A stretch of DNA of 38,200 nucleotides from Dysgonamonadaceae bacterium (GTDB lineage: Bacteria > Bacteroidota > Bacteroidia > Bacteroidales > Azobacteroidaceae): positions 1 through 38,200 of the forward strand of contig JAIRVZ010000047.1 of NCBI GenBank assembly GCA_031253625.1. Direction: 5' to 3'. Shown in pieces: positions 8,726-16,899 of the stretch. The notes under the pieces were generated by a model, which saw only the letters and a program-made list of their open reading frames with translations, was not told the origin of the DNA and did not search any database. How positions within the stretch are numbered: the first letter of the stretch is position 1; every line of letters starts with the position of its first letter. A program made the translations under genes and the position numbers.

Positions 8726-9238
8726 TTAACCAATTCTTTTTTCATACACCATACGCTTCCCTTTGTCATAATAAATATCTCCACAAGAGGTAAAATCTAA
8801 GGCAAACAGTATCTTTTGCATATACAGGTTGTCAAAATTTGTATCCACTCTGAAACTGCGTATGTTGTTCTGTTTTGCCAACTCCTCAATCTTTCGCATA
8901 AAAAAGGTAGCTATCCCTTTTTGTTTCATTTCATCAGCAACAGCCAAACGGTGTACAACCACGTATGGAAAATCAGTCAACCATTTTCCATCAATTTTAT
9001 CATATGCCGGCTCGCCATCAAAAATTACCGCAGCGAACGCAATCACACCGGTTTTTCCACACAAAACATAACCGTAGCCCTTCTCAATATCACCGGTAAT
9101 GTGTTCCTCTGCCGGATAATCTTCCTGCCATTGACGACTGTTCATCCGGCGCATTTGTTCTTTAGCCTGCCGGATAATTTCCAAAATCCGCTCAACATCT
9201 GCATATTTTGCTTTTCTGATAGTAATATTATTTTCCAT
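8726..9238 (-). CDS. GNAT family N-acetyltransferase
   Basis: I chose the ATG at 9238 (MENNITIRKAKYADVERILEII), because an upstream TTG would add 14 residues overlapping the previous gene. The 170-residue protein has the usual GNAT order: N-terminal ITIRKAKYADV strand and helix, central strands with VVVHRLAVADEMKQKGIATFFMRKIEELA (the acetyl-CoA binding motif A, with Q/RxxGxA as QKGIA), then RSFRVDTNFDN and the C-terminal LDFTSCGDIYYDKG. It transfers an acetyl group from acetyl-CoA; the acceptor cannot be told from sequence. One base separates it from the upstream glsB-like gene, so the two are probably co-translated. Confidence 0.85.
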   Translation of the reverse strand: MENNITIRKAKYADVERILEIIRQAKEQMRRMNSRQWQEDYPAEEHITGDIEKGYGYVLCGKTGVIAFAAVIFDGEPAYDKIDGKWLTDFPYVVVHRLAVADEMKQKGIATFFMRKIEELAKQNNIRSFRVDTNFDNLYMQKILFALDFTSCGDIYYDKGKRMVYEKRIG

Positions 9239-9239
9239 T

Positions 9240-9488
9240 TTATTTTCTCTGGAAAAGGGAGACAATGCAAAGTAAAGCAATGGCGCCGACAGTCGACATT
9301 ACCAAATTTCCGATTATACTTCCTTCATAGACTTGGATTCCCATTAAGCCGAATAACCATCCACCTAAAACTCCGCCTATGATTCCGACCAAAAGGTTCA
9401 AACAAAATCCGCCGCCTTTACCTTTGGTAATTTTTCCGGCAGCGTATCCGGCAACAGCGCCGATAATGATATACCAAATAAAATTCAT
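9240..9488 (-). CDS. GlsB/YeaQ/YmgE family stress-response membrane protein
   Basis: The 82 residues form three hydrophobic, glycine-rich segments: WYIIIGAVAGYAAGKITKGKGGG, LLVGIIGGVLGGWLFG and MSTVGAIALLCIVSLF. This is the pattern of the transglycosylase-associated protein family (GlsB/YeaQ). These are small inner-membrane proteins linked to general stress. It is the first gene of a three-gene minus-strand operon, with a TAnnTTTG-type promoter element about 36 bp upstream. Confidence 0.9.
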   Translation of the reverse strand: MNFIWYIIIGAVAGYAAGKITKGKGGGFCLNLLVGIIGGVLGGWLFGLMGIQVYEGSIIGNLVMSTVGAIALLCIVSLFQRK

Positions 9489-9523
9489 AAAATAATTTTT
9501 ATAATATTCTTACATAGACAATA

Positions 9524-9531
9524 CAAAAGTA
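9524..9531 (-). promoter_or_regulatory. Putative -7 element for the glsB-like operon
   Basis: On the minus strand this reads TACTTTTG, matching the Bacteroidota TAnnTTTG -7 consensus, about 36 bp upstream of the glsB-like ATG. I see no good TTTG -33 box at the usual 19-21 bp spacing, so support is from one element only. Confidence 0.5.
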
Positions 9532-9569
9532 CAACAAATTCATATTCTTCTATGATGCCATACCAAAAA

Positions 9570-9601
9570 AAGGTATTCCCCTGCCTGCAAAGCACAGGAA
9601 T
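9570..9601. repeat. Truncated copy of the palindrome family
   Basis: AAGGTATTCCC (9570-9580) matches the outer left arm of the IS-split palindrome (34418-34428). GCCTGCAAAGCACAGGAAT (9583-9601) matches its outer right arm (36165-36183) at 18 of 19 bases. The interior is missing, so only the outer ends remain joined, forming a short hairpin. The rest of the 9489-9787 gap (except the promoter element) shows no gene. Confidence 0.7.
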
Positions 9602-9787
9602 CTGGAAATGATATTATGCAGGAGTAAATACAGCGCAATTACAATCAGATAAAAAGCGATGTGTTGCAGATCATTGAAGACAAAAAGGCAAATCGAAATT
9701 AAATAAATCCAAACTTGTTAATCTAATCAACATGTATTGCAGACAGTCCCTTAACTTTTCGGCACGAAGCTCTTTGTAAGGATTTTT

Positions 9788-11515
9788 CTAAAAACTATAA
9801 TCCATTTTCAATTTTTTGTCTTTCCGGCTGAGCGTAGCGCCGAAATTATAAGCATAAGAAAGATTGACGGCATATTGTGTTCGCGTCTTTACATTGCTTT
9901 CGCTGTACAGCATGGTTAAACTGAGGTTGAAATTGTGTTTTTTAGCCAGTACATAGCCTTCACTCAATCGTAAATTGACCACATCCGACAGTTTTCCGTC
10001 CTGATTAGTCATGTTGCTGTATGTAGCGGAAAGGCTGCTTCGCAGTTCATTGAAAAATACTTTTTGAAGCGACAGGTTGTAAGTAAATGCTTGGGTATAA
10101 CCGTTTTCAGGCATCTTGTTGTAATTGTGGCTGACAGAAGTTGAAGCATTCAGCTTGATGGGTATTAAAGAATATTGATACGAAATGGCTGTATTGTAAA
10201 TATCATTTCCAGAAAAACGTGAATATTGCTGGGCTTCGGCTGATTTCTGATACATCACGTTGAGGTTGACACTTTGGCGTTTTTCTTCTGTGCTTTGCAG
10301 CAAATAAGAGGTATTAAGCGACAGGGTATAATTCAACTGTGTAACATTCAGCGTATCCAGATTCTGAAACTGATTGGTCTGGGTTACCTGCGAATAGACA
10401 TCGTTGATGTAAACATACGATTGTACATTCGATAGACTGAAAGCCATGTTCAGTTTTTCGGTAAGGGCAGACGAAATATTCGCCGAATAAATAATCCGGG
10501 ATGCCGTATTGGTTTTTTGATTTTCCAGATTGTCGCGCTGATAACCGCCGTCTAATGCAATATTGAACTTTTTGACTGTTGTGGCAATGTTGGCTGTAAT
10601 ATTTTCGTAATCGTTGGTCATGTAATAAGCTCCCAAAGTAGTATAGTTCGGGTCTACTCTTTCATACGTTCCACCGATGGAACCAATGGGTTGGGTATAG
10701 GTTAGCCGGGTTTTCATGGCACGGAAAACCGCCAAATCGCCTTCTGTTTCCAGCAGGTGAAAACTGTTTCCGGTTGCATTCCCGCCGGAATTGATGTTAC
10801 GGTTCAAAGCGCTGATGCCGTACTCCGTACTCAACTGCAACTCTTTTGTGATGTTAAAACCTACTTTTACGCTTCCCGTGAGATTATCCTGCGGCATAAT
10901 ATCCACGCTGTCGGGATGAGTCAGATATTCAGAGGATAACAAGTCCTGCGCCTTGAATATATTTATCCCCACATCGAATCTGTCTTTTTTGTATTCCACA
11001 CTAAAACCGCCTCCCATGCGTCTGAAGGAAGGGTCAGTGCCATCTTCTTCAAATAATGTATATCTTTTAAGCCGTCCGTAAATGGCGCTGATTTTAAATC
11101 CGTTATCCGGCGTAAGTTCTACTCCGCCGCCAAACAGTTCGTGTCCGGCTAAGGAGTAAGGCGAAAACTGCATGGAGGCGTAACCGGCATACACTTTAAC
11201 CCATTTATAGGATGGGGCTATGGAAAAGCGGTTGAAAGGCAGCGAAACGCTTCCCGCCAATTGCTGATTGGTATAAGCAAATGTAAGCGGCACACTCACT
11301 GTTCCGAACAAATTGAAATTCAGGTTTCCGGAAAGGAACAGTGCATAAGGATTATCGTTGGCAATGCTGTCGCCGGGAGTAAAGGTTGCAATCTGGCTCA
11401 CGGAGATTCCTCCGGTTGTTGCAAGTACAGGCGCTTGCACAATTGCTTCAATATCCTGTGCCATAAGGTTGAACGAGGCAGTCAAAGCCATCAGGCAGAT
11501 GATTATATTTTTCAT
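9788..11515 (-). CDS. Outer-membrane beta-barrel protein, 575 aa
   Basis: A signal peptide ends near NLMAQ (residue 20). The rest is a long run of amphipathic strands with repeated aromatic and polar alternation (YALFLSGNLNFNLFG, FSVEYKKDRFDVGINIFKAQ, FNIALDGGYQRD, LNYTLSLNTSYLL), ending in KMDYSF. A terminal Phe is the usual outer-membrane assembly signal. The length would allow a large barrel of about 20 or more strands. It is the last gene of the minus-strand 24-kb operon, 9 bp after the FN3-repeat gene. It could anchor or export the operon's surface proteins, but it does not look like a PorP/SprF protein. The specific family was not recognised. Confidence 0.75.
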   Translation of the reverse strand: MKNIIICLMALTASFNLMAQDIEAIVQAPVLATTGGISVSQIATFTPGDSIANDNPYALFLSGNLNFNLFGTVSVPLTFAYTNQQLAGSVSLPFNRFSIAPSYKWVKVYAGYASMQFSPYSLAGHELFGGGVELTPDNGFKISAIYGRLKRYTLFEEDGTDPSFRRMGGGFSVEYKKDRFDVGINIFKAQDLLSSEYLTHPDSVDIMPQDNLTGSVKVGFNITKELQLSTEYGISALNRNINSGGNATGNSFHLLETEGDLAVFRAMKTRLTYTQPIGSIGGTYERVDPNYTTLGAYYMTNDYENITANIATTVKKFNIALDGGYQRDNLENQKTNTASRIIYSANISSALTEKLNMAFSLSNVQSYVYINDVYSQVTQTNQFQNLDTLNVTQLNYTLSLNTSYLLQSTEEKRQSVNLNVMYQKSAEAQQYSRFSGNDIYNTAISYQYSLIPIKLNASTSVSHNYNKMPENGYTQAFTYNLSLQKVFFNELRSSLSATYSNMTNQDGKLSDVVNLRLSEGYVLAKKHNFNLSLTMLYSESNVKTRTQYAVNLSYAYNFGATLSRKDKKLKMDYSF

Positions 11516-11524
11516 AAATTACGA

Positions 11525-13561
11525 TTACTTTTTTACGCTTACTTCATTGCTTAACTCAGAGAAAGTGCCATCTTCATACATCACTTTTATCCGGTAACGA
11601 TATGTTTTTTCAAGTCCAATCTCATTATCCGTATAAATATCTTCCATAGAATTACCCAGCAACTTCATAGGCTCTTTGTCTGTTGCCTTGTATATCTGCA
11701 CCCGTTCTACTTTCTTCTTCGATTTGATTGTCCATGTCAATATGACTTGATTAGCTTCTTCTTTCTTTTTTAATACGATTTGTTCGGTTATTTCGCCGGG
11801 CGCTTTTTGCCGAACCGGAGAAGAAAATTCGGAGAACAAGCCGCTGTCGTCTTCGGCTTGTACCTGATAAATATATGTTTCTCCTGCCTGTACGCTATTA
11901 TCTGTGTAACTTGATTGCTTGCTGGAAGGTTTTTCCAAACTCGTTAAGTGTTGGAAAACCGTATCGTTAGCTTCCTTGCGGTAAATGTGATGGCGCACGA
12001 CATCTGCGCTGCTGCTGTTAAACCATGTGATTTGCAGTCCGTTTTTTTGCTGCGTTATCTGTTGAATAACCGGAGCCACCGGCGGAATAATATCCGGGCG
12101 TTTCAATTCCAGTATTTCGCTGAAATCCGATTGGTTCAGGCGCAAATCTTCCGCACGGAGACGGTAATACACCTGCTTAGTTAATGTGTTGATATTAACC
12201 GAATCTACGAAAACGGTATCCGTAAGCATGTAAGGACTGACTAACAGAAATTCAAAATCGGGACGATTGCTTCGATAAACGCGGTAACCGTTAATATCGT
12301 CATCAGTATTTTTGTTCCAAGTTAACAAAACAACACCGGTAGAATCTATTTTGCCGGCAAGACCTCTCGGTGGATGCGGCGGAATACTGTCGACTAACTC
12401 GGCATACTGGATGTTAGCCGATAATTTTTCTGTTCCCTCATTGAATACCGACAAGGCGTAATAGTTGGTAAGTCCGGGGTGGCGGTCGATAAATTCGCGT
12501 TCTGCCGGCGATTTGCTTTCATAGACTTTTTCTTTGGTTCCTGCAGGTTTTGAAGAACGGTATAATCGGAATCCTGAAATGTATTCGTTCATTTCTTCGG
12601 GATAAGTCCATGTGAGGCGGACTTCCTTATTGCCCATCACTTCCTTACCTGTTAACACCGGCGCATGAGTGATGGGAAGTCGTCCGCTCCCAGTGATTGA
12701 ATCGCTCGGCGGTCCTGTTTCGCCAAAGGCGTTTATTCCTCTTACGCGATAATACCAGACAGTGCGGTTATCCGGCAAAGAATCCGTCCGGTAGGCATAT
12801 TCGGGAGTAACACCCTCGTCGGCGACTTGCACGGTGGCGTTGTCGCTTATAGGATAATACTGTTTCCCATCGGTCGATTTTTCTACGATGTAACTGTTGT
12901 ATATGTGATTCAGATAGAGAATATTCCATGAAAGTTGCACCCGTTGATTTTCCCATTGAACAGCAAAGTCGATGGGTTTAGGCAGGGGTTGATATTCGGA
13001 TAATCCGGTGAATGCAAATGCCGTGTCGGCAGGAATGGAATCCGGCGCAGCAATATGCACAGTGTAAAGATATTTTTCGTCAGGCGATACCGTTTTATCA
13101 ACAAGGTACAACCCTGAAAGACGGGCAGCCAGTATAGACTGGTCGGCGGCATAGAGTGCAAAGGAAAACTTATTTTGTTCTTCCCGGTAACGCTTGACAA
13201 TGGCTGTCGCACTGATTAACGGGATTTCCGATTCACTGAAAATACATTGGGCAGCGATTGAAGCGTATCTGTCTTCTTCGTAAGGTTCCCACATTTCTAT
13301 AGGAGCTGGCTTCAGTGGTGTTGGCGTAAGCAAAAGACGTTCTTTGTCTTCCGTCAGCTCTCCTTTTCTAAGAATGGTGTAACGCTCTACTATATAGCCA
13401 TATTGGTTGCCGAACTTCCATGATTCTTTGTCGGCAGGCGCCCAGCGCAAAAGAATGGAGTCTTTTGCGCATGGGTGTGCCAATAGTTTTACGCTTTCTC
13501 CGGCATGCAGATTGCAGGTGAATAAAAGGAGGATAACCGCAGGAATGATGTATTTTCTCAT
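11525..13561 (-). CDS. Exported fibronectin type III repeat protein
   Basis: A signal peptide (RKYIIPAVILLLFTCNLHAG) is followed by a first beta domain (SILLRWAPADKESW). At least four or five FN3-like repeats then cover about residues 190-678. Each has the pattern V.LSW/V.LTW, then Y.VYR/YRVYRS, ending in YYRVRGIN, YYALSVFN or YRIKV. The last module ends the protein, without a T9SS sorting domain. FN3 arrays mediate protein contacts, so an accessory or adaptor role for the surface proteins of this operon is likely. Four tandem octamers lie 14-45 bp upstream of its start codon (see 13575-13606). Confidence 0.8.
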   Translation of the reverse strand: MRKYIIPAVILLLFTCNLHAGESVKLLAHPCAKDSILLRWAPADKESWKFGNQYGYIVERYTILRKGELTEDKERLLLTPTPLKPAPIEMWEPYEEDRYASIAAQCIFSESEIPLISATAIVKRYREEQNKFSFALYAADQSILAARLSGLYLVDKTVSPDEKYLYTVHIAAPDSIPADTAFAFTGLSEYQPLPKPIDFAVQWENQRVQLSWNILYLNHIYNSYIVEKSTDGKQYYPISDNATVQVADEGVTPEYAYRTDSLPDNRTVWYYRVRGINAFGETGPPSDSITGSGRLPITHAPVLTGKEVMGNKEVRLTWTYPEEMNEYISGFRLYRSSKPAGTKEKVYESKSPAEREFIDRHPGLTNYYALSVFNEGTEKLSANIQYAELVDSIPPHPPRGLAGKIDSTGVVLLTWNKNTDDDINGYRVYRSNRPDFEFLLVSPYMLTDTVFVDSVNINTLTKQVYYRLRAEDLRLNQSDFSEILELKRPDIIPPVAPVIQQITQQKNGLQITWFNSSSADVVRHHIYRKEANDTVFQHLTSLEKPSSKQSSYTDNSVQAGETYIYQVQAEDDSGLFSEFSSPVRQKAPGEITEQIVLKKKEEANQVILTWTIKSKKKVERVQIYKATDKEPMKLLGNSMEDIYTDNEIGLEKTYRYRIKVMYEDGTFSELSNEVSVKK

Positions 13562-13574
13562 ATTTTTATTTATT

Positions 13575-13606
13575 GAATAACTGAATAACCGAATAACTGA
13601 ATAATT
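13575..13606. repeat. Four tandem 8-bp repeats upstream of the FN3 gene
   Basis: GAATAACT, GAATAACC, GAATAACT and GAATAATT follow one another without spacer. On the coding strand they sit 14-45 bp upstream of the FN3 ATG, in the translation-initiation region. Confidence 0.85.
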
Positions 13607-13615
13607 GACTTGTAC

Positions 13616-14800
13616 TTATTCCTTTACGCAACGAACCAAAAGAGCATTCGGTTTTAAATAAACACGACTCAAAACAGGATAGGAACCCGTTCGATTAAAT
13701 GGCAATACATATACATAATCGTCATTAGTCGTACTTTGAGTTTTAGTCCAATACCAGCCTTCTTCTGCACCAAGTATTTCACCCTGTGAAATCAAGCCTT
13801 GCGCAGGAAGAAATATGGCTTTGCCGGGTGCTATGGTAGTGGCAGATTGAGCATCCGGTCCAAACCAGGCTCCGGCAGGTTCATTTATCCAGCGGAAACC
13901 GGACATCCGAAGATTTTCCAATTCAGTATTTGTAGGTAAGCGCCATCCGCATGGACAAGGATCGTATATCAACGACCAGTCGCTATACTCATTAGTATAT
14001 CCTGATTCAAATGCCGGCTCAATGCGTCCTTCAACATAACTATAACCTGTCGGGCGGTTGAACTGGTAATATTTACCTGCATTGAAGGAAAAATCAGTAA
14101 ACCTCCCGAAATTATCCACATTTCTTGAAGCCCATGTAATACCATTAATCGTAACGGCTATACTTGGATCCGAATAAATTTCGTCTCCATTTTGCAAAAT
14201 TGTATCTGTTCTGTGTACTCCATCGCTAACAACAGAAACAAATGCATAACGACGGGCATACCCTAAATTTCTTTTTGTGGATACGGTAATAGTTCCATTA
14301 CCAAAACCCGAATTAGGCGTAATTGTACACCATGTATTGACTGCAGCGTCATTAACTACCGCTGTCCATTGTGCATTGCTTGTAACAGCAATAGAATATA
14401 CATTTTCTATACCGTCCGCACGAATGAAAGCAGGACTGATGGATAATGCCGGAGCTCCGGGCTGTTGAATAAGTGTAATATTTTTACGCAGCGAACCTGC
14501 TTGAATAGTAATAATAGCTGTACGCTCTGCCGCCATTGGATTAGCTTCTACCTGTATATATATAATAAAAGAAGAATTACCTTCCCCTTGATTTGGGCTT
14601 ACTGTACACCAGGTAACGTCAACCGTAGCTTCCCATGAGGTATTACAATTAAAAACTTTGGAATATTCGTGCGCTTCTGCAGACACACTAAACTCAGTCT
14701 CTTCATCAAGTAGTATCAAGAACGGTTTGTCTTCAGATTCACAGGATACAAATATCGCAAAACTCACGATAGCAAATAATAATAAATAATTCTTTTTCAT
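13616..14800 (-). CDS. Lipoprotein with two BACON domains and a FISUMP domain
   Basis: A lipoprotein signal has the lipobox FVSC (Cys at residue 20) followed by ESED. Two BACON-type beta domains follow at about 33-115 and 117-205. Their signs are STSW/AQW positions (NTSWEATVDVTWCTVSPNQGEG, NAQWTAVVNDAAVNTWCTIT), then RTAIITIQAG and the closing LIQQPG. Residues about 213-394 are a FISUMP domain (INGITWASRNVDNFG, CGWRLPTNTELENL, YYWTKTQ, terminal LLVRCVKE). BACON domains are thought to bind glycans or mucin-type ligands; here this is family knowledge, not shown. It lies between the helical-repeat gene (59 bp upstream) and the FN3 gene (54 bp downstream). Confidence 0.85.
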   Translation of the reverse strand: MKKNYLLLFAIVSFAIFVSCESEDKPFLILLDEETEFSVSAEAHEYSKVFNCNTSWEATVDVTWCTVSPNQGEGNSSFIIYIQVEANPMAAERTAIITIQAGSLRKNITLIQQPGAPALSISPAFIRADGIENVYSIAVTSNAQWTAVVNDAAVNTWCTITPNSGFGNGTITVSTKRNLGYARRYAFVSVVSDGVHRTDTILQNGDEIYSDPSIAVTINGITWASRNVDNFGRFTDFSFNAGKYYQFNRPTGYSYVEGRIEPAFESGYTNEYSDWSLIYDPCPCGWRLPTNTELENLRMSGFRWINEPAGAWFGPDAQSATTIAPGKAIFLPAQGLISQGEILGAEEGWYWTKTQSTTNDDYVYVLPFNRTGSYPVLSRVYLKPNALLVRCVKE

Positions 14801-14859
14801 GTTTTTTATTTTGAAATTTATACTAAAATTTAAATGATACTTTTGATGCGTTTAGCTTG

Positions 14860-15777
14860 TTAATTGAAAAATGTTTCTTTGTTTATTTTATAGTCGCTGT
14901 TTTTCTTGAACCATTCCCGCACGGTTTGCAAAGTTTTGGGATAATCATCACTTTCCAGACCTGTAGAAGGATCCACTTTTATTGGAAAATCTTCGATTGC
15001 AGGCGCTAACAGTTCAATAATCCGGTAAGCGCACGGTATCTTTTCCGACAGGTCGGGATTGGGTGACTGACACAGTTTTTCATCGCTGAAAAGCAATTCT
15101 ACACAGTAATCAATGGCTTCTTTTTGGCGTGTATAAATCAGGTCGGGAAGCACATTCTCTATCAAACCATTATTTACAGGCGCCTTTTTTACCTGTTGAA
15201 CACACCACGCAGTTTGTTCGTTATTACCCATTCTTGCCAGCGCCAAAGCAATATACCACTTTCTTTTAACAGATAATCCGGGATTACGGTAAAGTTCCTG
15301 CAATACATCGTTACCCACTCCGATAAATCCGGCTAATAAAACCAGCTTGTCGTAGTGAGGCGTATCAATGTATTTCAAGCGCCCGGCAATCAGACTGCGG
15401 GATTCGCTGTCGAAATCTGCAACAGAGAAAGATTGAAGATAGCCCAATAATTGGCCGGTTAGTCCGCTATCAGCATCCGGAATGCCTTTCACCAAGCGGT
15501 TTACAGCTGTTTTTCGTTCTGCGGACGGAGCATTGTTTCCTTTCCTGTATGTAAGATAATACGCTTGTTGCCTGATAATAAGCAATGTATCGGTATAATA
15601 CGGTTGCAACGCTTCCGTTAGTTTTTCCGTATCGTATTTCGACAGGATTTTCCCTTCGATTGCATAATCGCTTTTGTTTGTTTGCCTGTATTTGGCAAAA
15701 TAATCATTTATTTCGCTTGCAATGATATTGATATTGCAGCTTATTAATATGAATAGAATAAAATAAGTTTTTTTCAT
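14860..15777 (-). CDS. Exported helical-repeat (HEAT-like) protein
   Basis: A signal peptide (KKTYFILFILISCNINIIAS) is followed by about 280 mostly helical residues. Amphipathic helix pairs such as RKWYIALALARMGNNEQTAWCVQQV and EAIDYCVELLFSDEKLC suggest degenerate HEAT-like repeats. Cys14 lies in the signal region, but the lipobox is poor, so I favour a soluble periplasmic protein. It probably binds another protein; the partner is unknown. It follows the two-TM gene by 23 bp. G+C rises again here compared with the genes just upstream. Confidence 0.65.
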   Translation of the reverse strand: MKKTYFILFILISCNINIIASEINDYFAKYRQTNKSDYAIEGKILSKYDTEKLTEALQPYYTDTLLIIRQQAYYLTYRKGNNAPSAERKTAVNRLVKGIPDADSGLTGQLLGYLQSFSVADFDSESRSLIAGRLKYIDTPHYDKLVLLAGFIGVGNDVLQELYRNPGLSVKRKWYIALALARMGNNEQTAWCVQQVKKAPVNNGLIENVLPDLIYTRQKEAIDYCVELLFSDEKLCQSPNPDLSEKIPCAYRIIELLAPAIEDFPIKVDPSTGLESDDYPKTLQTVREWFKKNSDYKINKETFFN

Positions 15778-15800
15778 GTTTTTTACCTGCGTCTTTAATT

Positions 15801-16442
15801 TTACGAAGTTTTAATTTTAGACGAATAAATTATTTGGAATCCTTTGACTATTTTAATGACACCTATTACAAATACAATAAAAATTAACAAAAGATATACA
15901 ATTTGAAATAACAAAAAGGAATAATAAGCCATTGTTCCTGCAATAACAATAAAAAGAGATAAGAAAAACATACTGAGGATAGAGCCAATTATAATATCTT
16001 TCTTTCCCTTTTTCTTAAATAAAGCCTTTATGTTTTCCACATCATTTTCTTGTAAGGATATAACCTTATTCAACTGTTGAAAAATACTTTCTTTCTGTCT
16101 TTTATTGTTAATAATAAATTTGGATAAAAGATTAATTAAAGTATTATCTCCATGAAAAATATCTGAAATTTTATCATTGTATTTTAATTCAATTGGCTCG
16201 TACTCAATTGCTTCTGTTTTACTAAGCCTGTCAAATATCAATCCCCTAATATTTTCTTTTTCCTTTAATATATAATAAGAATTATTTACCTGTTCACTTT
16301 CTTTTTGAAGATTTCTATGTAATAATTCTTTATATAGCAGCGGTATTGCTTCTATTCTTAGGTCTTGAGAATTAGCAGCAATTCGGATTAATTCTTCATC
16401 ACATATATTTCTGTAATAGTTTTCTATGTTTTTCAATTTCAT
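15801..16442 (-). CDS. Two-TM protein next to the toxin-immunity pair
   Basis: I chose the ATG at 16442 (MKLKNIENYYRN); an upstream start at 16511 would overlap the previous gene and add a spurious hydrophobic stretch. The first ~145 residues are charged and helical (ICDEELIRIAANSQDLRIEAIPLLYKELLHRNL). Two hydrophobic segments follow near the C-terminus (IIIGSILSMFFLSLFIVIAG and FLLFQIVYLLLIFIVFVIGV). The gene is very AT-rich, like the 3' half of the toxin gene, and starts 13 bp after the candidate immunity gene. It may be a second immunity or accessory protein of the same cassette, but I do not recognise its family. Confidence 0.6.
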   Translation of the reverse strand: MKLKNIENYYRNICDEELIRIAANSQDLRIEAIPLLYKELLHRNLQKESEQVNNSYYILKEKENIRGLIFDRLSKTEAIEYEPIELKYNDKISDIFHGDNTLINLLSKFIINNKRQKESIFQQLNKVISLQENDVENIKALFKKKGKKDIIIGSILSMFFLSLFIVIAGTMAYYSFLLFQIVYLLLIFIVFVIGVIKIVKGFQIIYSSKIKTS

Positions 16443-16455
16443 ATATATAGAATTT

Positions 16456-16899
16456 TTAGGTGTCTCTCTTTTTTTTATAATAAACAGGATCAACATCAAA
16501 TACAAAGCCATTTATTGGACTTCGTTCCTCCCATATTTCTTCTGCATCTTTTAGAAATTCATCATAAGGAATTTCAAATCTTCTGTCATCATTGATATAA
16601 ATCCCTAATTTTTGCTTTGTTTCTAGCTCTGGAGATAAAATAACTATATTACGAACGATATTTCCTATTTCATATTTATCGTTTTTATACAGACAAAATG
16701 TATGAATATTAAATGCACTTATTCCTTGATTTTCATGTACTATTTTATATAAATAGTTTTCTTTTTTAATAAAACCAAATCTTTCAAAAGATATATCGTT
16801 AGAGATAATTTCCCAACCTTGTTGAGAAAAATACATCCTCAATACTGTACCATGTATGATGGTATAATTTCCATGCAGATTTTCTTTATTTAAAATCAT
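16456..16899 (-). CDS. Candidate immunity protein for the 1937-aa toxin
   Basis: This is a small 147-aa cytosolic protein with no signal peptide. Its ATG overlaps the toxin gene's TGA by 4 bp (ATGA), so the two are translationally coupled. The sequence is mixed alpha/beta with acidic residues (YDEFLKDAEEIWEE, NGFVFDVDPVYY). I do not recognise the family. Position directly after a toxin-like C-terminus, small size, lack of signal and matching low G+C all fit an immunity role. That role is inferred from context only. Confidence 0.6.
   Translation of the reverse strand: MILNKENLHGNYTIIHGTVLRMYFSQQGWEIISNDISFERFGFIKKENYLYKIVHENQGISAFNIHTFCLYKNDKYEIGNIVRNIVILSPELETKQKLGIYINDDRRFEIPYDEFLKDAEEIWEERSPINGFVFDVDPVYYKKKRDT

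Noticed and set aside
13575-13606. CRISPR-like array
   Set aside because: Units are 8 bp with no spacers; it is a simple tandem repeat.
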